Source: an uncultured Alphaproteobacteria bacterium (GTDB lineage Bacteria > Pseudomonadota > Alphaproteobacteria > Rhodobacterales > Rhodobacteraceae). Taken from it: a stretch of 36,437 bases of DNA. The position numbers and the translations under genes are program-made. A model generated the notes under the pieces. It had not been told where the DNA came from. It saw only the letters and a list, made by a program, of their open reading frames with translations, and ran no database searches. The stretch is from positions 1-36,437 of the forward strand of contig CACIIZ010000012.1 of the NCBI GenBank assembly GCA_902586855.1, read 5' to 3'. Of this stretch, positions 17,808-24,944 are shown in pieces (positions within the stretch are counted from its first letter, which is position 1; each line of letters starts with the position of its first letter).

Positions 17808-20144
17808 TTAAGCCTTTTTCTGATCTTTATCAGTAATGTAAAGAATTGATGGAATAAAGAAAAGAACTCCAAATAATGCCAAAAGAAAAATGATTGCAGC
17901 AAATCTACCCGTATCAATCATTGGAACTAGACGACCCATTAAGAACATACTAAAACCAATTACCAAAATAATTGAAGTAGTTATGATAGCTCTACCAGAT
18001 TCATTCATAGCTCTTTGCATCGCATGGTGAACATTGCTGCCTTCTTGTCTCGCTAACCTATAACGGCTGATTATATGTATACTGTCATCGACGGCGATTC
18101 CCATTGTCATCGCACCTACTATCAGGGATCCCAAATTTAGATCTTTCCCCATTAACGCCGCTATACCTCCAGCAAGAAGTATTGGTATAACACTTGGAAC
18201 TACGGCGATAGCTCCAAACTTAAATGATCTAAATACAACAAAGAAAGCCAAACTTATTAATATTAAGGATACTGTAAAGGAGCTCGTTATACCTTTGTCT
18301 GTATATTCACTTTGTGCCTGAAACATTACCATTGGCCCTGTTGCTTCCACTGTAAGAGTAGGAAACTGTTCATCGATCTCTGATTTGAGTGCTTTAACAA
18401 AACTGTTGAACTCACTTGCATCCATGTTTACTGTCGGAACATTTATTCTAAGGTTTGTTTCATCAAAATCTTTTAAATCAGATAAATCTTCCTCTGGGCC
18501 TGAGTTTTCAAACAATAATAATAGCTGTGCAGTCATCTGTTTTGTATCTGGTAAAATATAATATTCTGGGTCATCGCCCATAAATGCTTGTCTTGTCTGT
18601 TTTAAAAAATCTGTTACCGTCAATGCATTACCGGTTTCCTTTTTATTTTCCAGAAAACCCTCTAATACTCCAACATCCCTGAGAAAGTCTGGCTCCTTTA
18701 CTAAACCTTCTCCTGAAAATTTACCATTAGATGATACTAGATACTCAATGCTACCCATTCCCTTAAACTTATCATCAAAGTAAATCATGTCATCAGTCAC
18801 CTTCAGATCAGATCTGAAATATTTAAAAATGTTAGTATCGACATTAATCTGAGAAACACCATAAAAGCTGAAAATTAATAAGCAGAACCCAAGAGCTGTT
18901 ATCACTTTTCTGTATTTGTAATTGAAATCAGGAAGTGTATTAGTGAATTTAGTTAACCAATCTCGCTTAAAGGCATTTTCGGTTCGTCTAGGCAAACTAG
19001 AAAAAAAGCTCAGTGCAGCTGGTAGAGCCGTCATAGTGAAAACAAAAACAATTACTGGTATCGTTGCTGCAACAATAGCAAACTCTCTGACGGGTACTAG
19101 TTTAGTTACGTACAAAGCTGAAAATCCTATAGTTGTGGTGAAACTAGTAAAAAAGACTGGTTTTAAAAGGTTCTCTATAAGACGAGTACTTGCTTCTTTA
19201 GAATCAAGTCCAGCAGTTCTTAAACCATAAAATTCAGAAAGAACATGAACGGTGGTTGCCATCCCAATTAGCATAGCTATTGGGGTCAATGTCTGATTAA
19301 CAACTGTAATCGGAAAGCCGATACCTGCTTGAATACCTTGAAATACAAAAACACTTATTGCAATAATCACCCATGGCACGATCATTCCCACAATAGATCT
19401 AAACATTAGACCCAAAATACAAAACATGACAAATGACATCAATGGAACTATCCAACCAAAATCAGTATTACTTAATGTTTCAAATCGCTCCCCTACCAAA
19501 GGTACACCACCCAATCGAATGTTGTATCCTTTGTTCTCATACCCTTTTTCGGTCATGAAATTTTTAAGATCTGTGACAACCTTTACTTTATGAGCGTTAT
19601 CATTAGCTCGATATTCCGTTCGGGCCATAATCCTAGTATTTTTGAAATCTTTAGTGATTATAGAATCTAAGGCTAGTTCCTCATTTTTCATTATCTCACG
19701 CGCAGAACCAATAAGATCCAGATTATTTTTTATCTCATCAAAATCCTCTATTAAGTTATCCGTAGCAACCATCCCATTTTTATTATAAGTGCGCTGGTAT
19801 TTTGATAAACTCCTGACTTGTGTTACAACTTCATGGTCCTCAAGCATCGTGGATATTTCATCAATCATTACCAAAGTATCCAACTCAAAAACATCACGAT
19901 CTTGATCTCTAGCAGATATTCCGACCACTAAGTACTCAGAATCCCCAAATAGGTCCTGCAGTTTTTCAAAAGAAACCAAATTTGGATCACCAGGTAAGAA
20001 CCACATTTCATTTGAATTATTATAACCAAGAGGTTTAGCTACAATTACTGCTATAGAAATAGCTACCAATAGCAAGCTAGCTAACAAGATCTTAATCCTA
20101 TTATTAATAACTATCAGCGCATATCTAGCGGGGAAATGATGCAT
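17808..20144 (-). CDS. MMPL-type RND superfamily exporter
   Basis: A 778-residue inner-membrane protein with two repeats, each of one leading membrane segment, a large periplasmic loop and a bundle of five segments. One bundle ends at about residue 385 and the other at 773. Landmarks are NQTLTPIAMLIGMATTVHVL in the first bundle and GAMTMGIAVDDSIHI in the second, where the paired Asp (AVDDSIH) likely relays protons. It belongs to the HpnN/MmpL3-like group that moves hydrophobic molecules (hopanoids, mycolates, carotenoid-like lipids), not drugs. AGGAA lies four bases before the ATG. The cargo is unknown; no lipid synthesis gene adjoins it. First gene of a three-gene operon. Confidence 0.87.
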   Translation of the reverse strand: MHHFPARYALIVINNRIKILLASLLLVAISIAVIVAKPLGYNNSNEMWFLPGDPNLVSFEKLQDLFGDSEYLVVGISARDQDRDVFELDTLVMIDEISTMLEDHEVVTQVRSLSKYQRTYNKNGMVATDNLIEDFDEIKNNLDLIGSAREIMKNEELALDSIITKDFKNTRIMARTEYRANDNAHKVKVVTDLKNFMTEKGYENKGYNIRLGGVPLVGERFETLSNTDFGWIVPLMSFVMFCILGLMFRSIVGMIVPWVIIAISVFVFQGIQAGIGFPITVVNQTLTPIAMLIGMATTVHVLSEFYGLRTAGLDSKEASTRLIENLLKPVFFTSFTTTIGFSALYVTKLVPVREFAIVAATIPVIVFVFTMTALPAALSFFSSLPRRTENAFKRDWLTKFTNTLPDFNYKYRKVITALGFCLLIFSFYGVSQINVDTNIFKYFRSDLKVTDDMIYFDDKFKGMGSIEYLVSSNGKFSGEGLVKEPDFLRDVGVLEGFLENKKETGNALTVTDFLKQTRQAFMGDDPEYYILPDTKQMTAQLLLLFENSGPEEDLSDLKDFDETNLRINVPTVNMDASEFNSFVKALKSEIDEQFPTLTVEATGPMVMFQAQSEYTDKGITSSFTVSLILISLAFFVVFRSFKFGAIAVVPSVIPILLAGGIAALMGKDLNLGSLIVGAMTMGIAVDDSIHIISRYRLARQEGSNVHHAMQRAMNESGRAIITTSIILVIGFSMFLMGRLVPMIDTGRFAAIIFLLALFGVLFFIPSILYITDKDQKKA

Positions 20145-20254
20145 GTCGTTCCTGAAATTTAATTGAAATCAGCAGATGCCTAACACTTTCCAGCTTGAAA
20201 TTTCAACAAAATAATATTCTAACGTTGCGTTAAGCGCATTCTCAAATATTTTCG

Positions 20255-20578
20255 TCAACTAATTGTTGGAATCTGATACGATGGATTAATGGCAAATTCG
20301 CTAATCATACCTTCAAACCGTTCTATTTTTACATTAGATTCCTTCAAGTTTTTAAGTAAGTCATCTCCAATTTCTTTCATTCTTTGATCAGCAGTCTCTT
20401 TATTCGGCCATACAAAAATTTGGACAATTTGGTTTTCTGATGTGTCAAAAAAAATCCGCTGGATCATGCCTCGATCAAAATCTGTTTGGTTAACGGATGC
20501 ATTTAGCTGAGAGATAAAACTTTTTTTTGCAAATTCACTAACAAAAGTGAATTTTACTGTTCGACAATGATAACTCAC
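20255..20578 (-). CDS. Small ABM-like (dimeric alpha/beta barrel) hypothetical protein
   Basis: A 107-residue protein. The N-terminal strand VKFTFV, helix FAKKSFISQLNASVNQ, strand IQRIFFDTSENQIVQIFVW and Lys-rich helix ETADQRMKEIGDDLLKNLKE match the strand-helix-strand-strand-helix order of ABM-like or EthD-like barrels. No catalytic residue can be assigned. GTG 20578 is preceded by AAGGG seven bases upstream. It lies upstream of the RND operon on the same strand with 110 bases between, so co-transcription is not clear. Confidence 0.6.
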   Translation of the reverse strand: MSYHCRTVKFTFVSEFAKKSFISQLNASVNQTDFDRGMIQRIFFDTSENQIVQIFVWPNKETADQRMKEIGDDLLKNLKESNVKIERFEGMISEFAINPSYQIPTIS

Positions 20579-20621
20579 GTTCTAACCCTTTGAAAGTTTT
20601 TTATATAATGCATTCATGATA

Positions 20622-21260
20622 TCATGTAATCGCTCTTATCCAACCTACAATTTTTTCCTGATCCATAGACTTGTCTCCTGGCATTTCCTTTACCATAGTC
20701 TTTAGGTCTGAAAAATGATCTATATCAGTTAACACTCTTAAATAAACAGGCTCTTGGTCCAGTAATTTGGTGAATTCTTTTGCCGTTTCTGACGTACTCC
20801 AAGGTGTTTCACACCAGATTAATTTAGGTATCTTTCTTCTGCTCCCAAATAAATAGAAGCCACCGTCCTGAGAAGGACCTAGAACATAATCAGTCTTTTC
20901 CAAATTATAAAATGCCTCACTGATCAATTTTTGATCTATCTGGGGAATATCCATACCAACCAAAACCACTGCATGGTACTTGGCCAGCAGTTTCTCAAAA
21001 ATAAAATGCTGTTTGTCTCCCAAAGAATCTCCTTCTGCATGGAAAGTATCAAAACCCTTCCAAAATGTATGACTAGCACCACTTTTTTCTGCAGTAGCAA
21101 CATATGTGGAATATTTTCCTCTTTTCACAAAAATACTCAAACAAGCTTTGCAGAGTTGATAAAATTCCAGCGTTTTATCATGACCTATTTCTTTGGCTAG
21201 TCTCGTTTTAATAGAAGAAATTCCTGGTGTCTTTGCCAAAATGACCAAACATTTTTTCAT
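20622..21260 (-). CDS. TIGR04282-type glycosyltransferase-like protein (DUF2064)
   Basis: A 212-residue protein with a nucleotidyl-/glycosyltransferase-A fold. It has the loop ILAKTPGISSIKTRLAKEIG at residues 7-26 (family pattern 'aK.P..g.vKTRLa...G'), VLVGMDIPQI at about 108 and YVLGPSQDGGFYLFG near 130. These match the 'rSAM/selenodomain-associated transferase 1' group (DUF2064). The function is unknown, although some relatives use nucleotide sugars. It is separated from its partner by two bases, a pairing also found in other genomes. The usual radical SAM neighbour is not in this window. Confidence 0.85.
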   Translation of the reverse strand: MKKCLVILAKTPGISSIKTRLAKEIGHDKTLEFYQLCKACLSIFVKRGKYSTYVATAEKSGASHTFWKGFDTFHAEGDSLGDKQHFIFEKLLAKYHAVVLVGMDIPQIDQKLISEAFYNLEKTDYVLGPSQDGGFYLFGSRRKIPKLIWCETPWSTSETAKEFTKLLDQEPVYLRVLTDIDHFSDLKTMVKEMPGDKSMDQEKIVGWIRAIT

Positions 21261-21262
21261 CC

Positions 21263-21853
21263 CTATTTACCTTTTACAAAACTGAACCCATAAAGAATTT
21301 TCCAGAACCGCCATTGGTGTATTAGTGTTACTATAAGCCAGCCTTTTTCATGATATTTCCTGGCGCTTGTCGTTATACAAAATGGTAATCGTCTAATGGC
21401 TATACCTGCACGTTTTAATTTTAGTACGAAATGCATGTCTTCCCCATAGGTCATGTTTTCTGCAAACCCTCCTGCTTCAGTGAACAGTTTTTTTGATATA
21501 CAAAACCCTTGATCTCCATACGGTATGGAAAACAAATAGCATCTCAAATTTGTGGCCAATGAATTAAAATATACTAGCCCACTTCGATCAAACTTGAGCT
21601 TGAAATAATACAATATATTAGGGTTTTCCTCCAAAATATCTGGAAGTTTATCTAGACTAGAATCATCAATTTTCGTATCGGCATGGAGAAAAAAAAGGTG
21701 CTCTCCATTAGCAAGCATTGCTCCCCGATTTAGGCTCTTGGCTCTAGTCCCTTCGCTGATCACAATAGGGTCATGGCCTAACCTCTGAAGTTGCTTTACT
21801 AAATCATCAGCGTTGTCGTCTGAAGCCAAAGGTATGATTATACTTAAAAACAT
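21263..21853 (-). CDS. TIGR04283-type family 2 glycosyltransferase, short form
   Basis: A 196-residue protein of the 'rSAM/selenodomain-associated transferase 2' type. Strand SIIIPL at the start is followed by GTRAKSLNRGAMLANGEHLF and FLHADTKI. HAD provides the metal-binding motif, and GDQGFCISKKLFTEAGGF is the acceptor region. The segment that normally carries DGGSTDGT (family 2 UDP-sugar binding) is missing, so the protein is about 30 residues shorter than usual for this group. The HADT and QGF motifs remain intact, so the fold may still bind sugar. It is the upstream gene of the pair; the next gene starts two bases after its stop. Confidence 0.78.
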   Translation of the reverse strand: MFLSIIIPLASDDNADDLVKQLQRLGHDPIVISEGTRAKSLNRGAMLANGEHLFFLHADTKIDDSSLDKLPDILEENPNILYYFKLKFDRSGLVYFNSLATNLRCYLFSIPYGDQGFCISKKLFTEAGGFAENMTYGEDMHFVLKLKRAGIAIRRLPFCITTSARKYHEKGWLIVTLIHQWRFWKILYGFSFVKGK

Positions 21854-21899
21854 GCTAACAAATTAGTCTATGGTAGGTTTTGAATGTTCAAACTTTAAG

Positions 21900-21926
21900 A
21901 AAAACCTATTAAGTTTGGATAGGTTG
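21900..21926 (-). terminator. Weak hairpin-T terminator after tRNA-Gly
   Basis: On the minus strand, AACCTA (21926-21921) pairs with TAGGTT (21909-21904) across an 11-base loop and runs into TTTTT. It lies about 50 bases after the tRNA, before the glycosyltransferase gene. It is a short AT-rich stem, so the call is tentative. Confidence 0.35.
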
Positions 21927-21975
21927 AATATTTTTTCAAATTCTCTATGGAAATGTGCAATAATTCACAGATCAT

Positions 21976-22050
21976 TGGAGCGGGCGATGAGATTCGAACT
22001 CACGACATTTACCTTGGCAAGGTAACGCTCTACCCCTGAGCTACGCCCGC
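21976..22050 (-). tRNA. tRNA-Gly (anticodon GCC)
   Basis: Read on the minus strand, GCGGGCG (22050-22044) pairs with CGCCCGC (21986-21980). The D-arm contains AGCTCAGGGGTAGAGC. The anticodon loop TTGCCAA gives GCC inside the ACCTT/AAGGT stem. The T-arm is GTGAGTTCGAATCTCAT. The discriminator is U and CCA is encoded at 21978-21976. All arms are standard, so it should decode GGC and GGU. Confidence 0.97.
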
Positions 22051-22123
22051 GAAAAAAAACACATAACCTGAATTACAGTGAATTAAAAGAAAAAAAATCA
22101 CCCTCTTTTAATGATAGGTAATG

Positions 22124-22139
22124 ATGATAAGCTTATCAT
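22124..22139. promoter_or_regulatory. 16-bp perfect palindrome, candidate operator
   Basis: ATGATAAG followed directly by its complement CTTATCAT makes a perfect 16-base palindrome. A related half, ATGATAGG, lies 13 bases before it (22111-22118). It ends 26 bases before the GTG of the small secreted protein gene, in the region where a regulator could block the promoter. No binding protein is known for it. Confidence 0.4.
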
Positions 22140-22165
22140 AATATTGTTGAAGGTAGCGCATAGAA

Positions 22166-22366
22166 GTGATTCTAACTCGAGGTTTTCTAGGAATGCTCTA
22201 TAATGTAACAATACTTCTGCCGGTGAATGCTGGATTTGCTAGTAATGAAGAGCAACCCTACAAAATAGAGTTATCCGATATTCAGTTAAAAATGACATTA
22301 GATTCAAATACAAGGTGCTTAGATAGAAATCTTCAAAATTGTAGTGAGTTCTTTAAAAAAAGATGA
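22166..22366 (+). CDS. Small putative secreted protein
   Basis: A 66-residue protein. Residues 1-26 look like a signal peptide: an Arg, the hydrophobic run MLYNVTILLPVNAGFA, then a small-residue site before SNEEQ. The mature part would be about 40 residues, with two cysteines in a CLDRNLQNC spacing that could form a disulfide or bind a metal. There is no family match. Its TGA overlaps the next ATG (ATGA at 22363-22366), so it should be translated with the AGPS-like gene. GTG 22166 is chosen because it gives the fuller signal peptide; ATG 22193 is an alternative. The ribosome site is weak in either case. Confidence 0.55.
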   Translation: MILTRGFLGMLYNVTILLPVNAGFASNEEQPYKIELSDIQLKMTLDSNTRCLDRNLQNCSEFFKKR

Positions 22367-23961
22367 ACATGGAGAAAAAAATTAAATATTGGGGATGGGG
22401 TTATGAAGGGACATCTCTAAAAGAGATTGAGATCAGAAATCTCCTAAAATCTCTGAAAGAATTTGGCATATCAGGAACTAAAAAAGGTAAATTTCCTACA
22501 ATAAACTCTATTTCTCTAAATACTAGTAGATTGAATCCCCCAACTTCACTCAAAAAAATATGTGCAACTGATAAATATGAACGGATCTTGCATACTTTTG
22601 GCCAGTCTCAACCAGATTCTATACGAACTTTTCTTGGTGACTTTATAAACGCACCTGACATTGTAGCGTATCCAACAAATGAGGAAGATATTAAAAACTT
22701 GTTTGAATGGTGCGGCGAGGTCGGAGCTGCCCTTATTCCTTATGGGGCTGGGTCCTCTGTTGTAGGAGGAGTTACAACCGATGTTGACTTAGCTTATAAT
22801 GGGACTGTAACTGTAGACCTTTCTCGATTAAACAAAGTTCTAGAAGTGGATACCCAAAGCCAAACTGCAAGAATACAGGGTGGGGCTCGTGGACCAGAGT
22901 TAGAGGCCGGATTAAAACCACAAGGCTTTACACTGCGGCATTTTCCACAAAGTTTTGAGCACTCTACCCTAGGAGGTTGGATTGCAACTAGGTCAGGTGG
23001 TCATTTTGCTACTCTTTATACGCATATTGATGACCTTGTACAGAGTATAAGCATGGTAACACCAGCCGGAACAATTAAATCATTAAGAGTTCCAGGTTCT
23101 GGGGCTGGTCCAAGCCCAGATCGTTTGATTCTAGGGTCAGAAGGCTCATTAGGTATTATTACCGAGGCTTGGGTACGACTCCAAAAAAAACCCACTTACA
23201 AAGCTACGGCAGGCTTTATTTTTTCAAGTTTCTTCAAGGCATCTCGAGCGGTGAGAGGTATTTCTCAAGCTGGTCTTTATCCTGCTAATGTCAGAATTGT
23301 GAATGATGTTGAATTAAAAATAAATAATGTTAGTAACGGTTCTTCTACACTAATGATAGTGTCATTTGAAAGCGCCGATCACCCAGTGGATGCTTGGATC
23401 TCTAGGGCAGAACAATGCTGTTTGGATTACGGAGCAAATATAGATGTTAATTGGCGAAATAATCCAACTGCAAATCAAGAAAATTTGGTGGGTGCTTGGA
23501 GAGAGGCGTTTATTCGTATGCCCTATAATCGTGAGGAATTGACTCCTAGAGGTATAATTTCTGATACCTTTGAGACAGCCATTACCTGGGAAAGGTTTGA
23601 AAGTTTTTATGAAAATGTAAAATCCGCAACTGAACTTGCAATACTTCAGTCTACTGGTAAAAAAGGTGCTGTGTCCTGTCGATTTAGCCATTCATATCCT
23701 GATGGCCCAGCCCCATATTTTGCATTCCATGCCAATAGTGATCCCAATAAAATGATGGAAAACTGGCTTGAAATAAAAAGCGCAGCATCTGATGCCATCA
23801 TTAAAAATGGTGGTACTATTACTCATCATCACGCAATTGGTCGAGATCATTCTCACTGGTATAAAAAGCAATGCCCTCCTCTATTTGGGAACATATTACG
23901 TAGCGCTAAGGAAAACCTAGATCCCAATGGCATATTGAATCCTGGTGTCATCATTTCATAA
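22363..23961 (+). CDS. FAD-linked oxidase, alkyl-DHAP synthase (AGPS)-like
   Basis: A 532-residue VAO-family flavoprotein. It opens with KYWGWGYEG like AGPS. The FAD-binding half follows, with LIPYGAGSSVVGGVT near 127, AGLKPQGFTLRHFPQSFEHS near 182 and DRLILGSEGSLGIITEAWV near 250. The C-terminal cap has CRFSHSYPDGPAPYF near 440, whose Tyr aligns with the catalytic Tyr of human AGPS, and HHHAIGRDHSHW near 487, the active-site His cluster. Residues 500-532 end LDPNGILNPGVI, as in the family. AGPS swaps an acyl for an alkyl chain in ether-lipid synthesis, but bacterial relatives may oxidise hydroxy acids instead. No ether-lipid partner gene is nearby. Confidence 0.8.
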   Translation: MNMEKKIKYWGWGYEGTSLKEIEIRNLLKSLKEFGISGTKKGKFPTINSISLNTSRLNPPTSLKKICATDKYERILHTFGQSQPDSIRTFLGDFINAPDIVAYPTNEEDIKNLFEWCGEVGAALIPYGAGSSVVGGVTTDVDLAYNGTVTVDLSRLNKVLEVDTQSQTARIQGGARGPELEAGLKPQGFTLRHFPQSFEHSTLGGWIATRSGGHFATLYTHIDDLVQSISMVTPAGTIKSLRVPGSGAGPSPDRLILGSEGSLGIITEAWVRLQKKPTYKATAGFIFSSFFKASRAVRGISQAGLYPANVRIVNDVELKINNVSNGSSTLMIVSFESADHPVDAWISRAEQCCLDYGANIDVNWRNNPTANQENLVGAWREAFIRMPYNREELTPRGIISDTFETAITWERFESFYENVKSATELAILQSTGKKGAVSCRFSHSYPDGPAPYFAFHANSDPNKMMENWLEIKSAASDAIIKNGGTITHHHAIGRDHSHWYKKQCPPLFGNILRSAKENLDPNGILNPGVIIS

Positions 23962-23995
23962 GAAAGGGACTTAAATTATTAATCTTAGAACCTAT

Positions 23996-24775
23996 CTATT
24001 TCATTCCTAATTTTTTATTAACTCTATCTAGTTTGATCCTTGATCTTGTAATTCTTAAATCAATATCTCTTCGCACTTTTTCCTGCCAGTCAGGTTTTTG
24101 CCTAAACGCATTGCTGCAATTTTTGGAACAAAATTCTCTATCACCTCTAGTATCTTGAAAGTAATGGGTACAGCTTTTTCTTTCACCATACATTCTGAAG
24201 TATTTGCAAATTTTCTTTTGTTTCTCTGATTGCACCCTCAGCCCCCAAGCTAAATAAATCGCATTGAAAAGGGTTTTAGGCTTAAAAGCGGGAACAAGTC
24301 TGCTGTCTCGATCATAATCCCAATCTAAGACCTGATTTTTGTGACTTAATGGATCGAACCCACAGCTTAGTGGTGGAAACTCTGATTTTCTCCTTGCGTC
24401 TTCGCTATCTAACAAGATATTTAGCAATTCTCTAAATATAGAGATATCTTCTTTCAATTTTATTAAAGGTCCCCATTTATTGGAGAAACCTATCCTGTCC
24501 TCATAAAATTGATCGGGATCTTTGATTTCTCCTAGAACTAAAAAATCTCTAACAGCCTCATAAGTGAAAGGTTTAACCCTTGGAACCTGACTCTTGATAC
24601 GTTGCACCAGCAAATTATTTTTTGCCACAGTACGTTGCGACTTTTCTTTGGACAACCCAGGGCGAGAAAATTCATTTAGGTTATAACCCAAACCCGATTC
24701 AAGATAGGCATAGCCACTATCTGCTACCTGGCAATCAAAGATTATAGCGAGTTGGGTGGTTTGAAGCATAACCAT
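23996..24775 (-). CDS. Hypothetical protein with C-terminal CGNR-like zinc finger
   Basis: A 259-residue protein of uncertain family. The first 180 residues are helical and unassigned. Near residue 190 the sequence KKICKYFRMYGERKSCTHYF is followed by DREFCSKNCSNAFRQK. This gives CX10C, then a CSKNC knuckle like the CGNR zinc finger of ABATE-domain regulators, where 'R.WCS...CGNR' is usual. CGNR proteins are thought to bind DNA, so a regulator is possible. The promoter region carries three phased GTATATA repeats, a possible self-regulatory site. It converges with the AGPS-like gene, with 34 bases between the stops. Confidence 0.6.
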   Translation of the reverse strand: MVMLQTTQLAIIFDCQVADSGYAYLESGLGYNLNEFSRPGLSKEKSQRTVAKNNLLVQRIKSQVPRVKPFTYEAVRDFLVLGEIKDPDQFYEDRIGFSNKWGPLIKLKEDISIFRELLNILLDSEDARRKSEFPPLSCGFDPLSHKNQVLDWDYDRDSRLVPAFKPKTLFNAIYLAWGLRVQSEKQKKICKYFRMYGERKSCTHYFQDTRGDREFCSKNCSNAFRQKPDWQEKVRRDIDLRITRSRIKLDRVNKKLGMK

Positions 24776-24780
24776 TCCCC

Positions 24781-24813
24781 TATATACAATTTATATACTT
24801 TTTATATACACTT
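24781..24813. repeat. Three tandem 11-bp AT repeats (TATATAC every 11 bases)
   Basis: TATATAC occurs at 24781, 24792 and 24803. The three units are TATATACAATT, TATATACTTTT and TATATACACTT. On the minus strand this reads GTATATA every helical turn, just upstream of the ATG of the zinc-finger protein. The phasing puts the same sequence on one face of the helix, as for repressor half sites. It may also contribute -10-like elements. Confidence 0.75.
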
Positions 24814-24944
24814 GCATTTATAGTACATAAATAAAATATACAAGTATGCACCCGTCAAAAAGAGTGTTCAACTTACTTTGGAGTCTAAAAACATTTCACA
24901 GAATTTTTAGAATCATTTAAGGCTAAGGATAGAAAATCATAACT

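Noticed and set aside
21874-21909. Inverted repeat TAGGTTTT/AAAACCTA as an operator for the glycosyltransferase gene.
   Set aside because: It overlaps the terminator-like hairpin and is explained by AT-rich composition. I found no second independent site.
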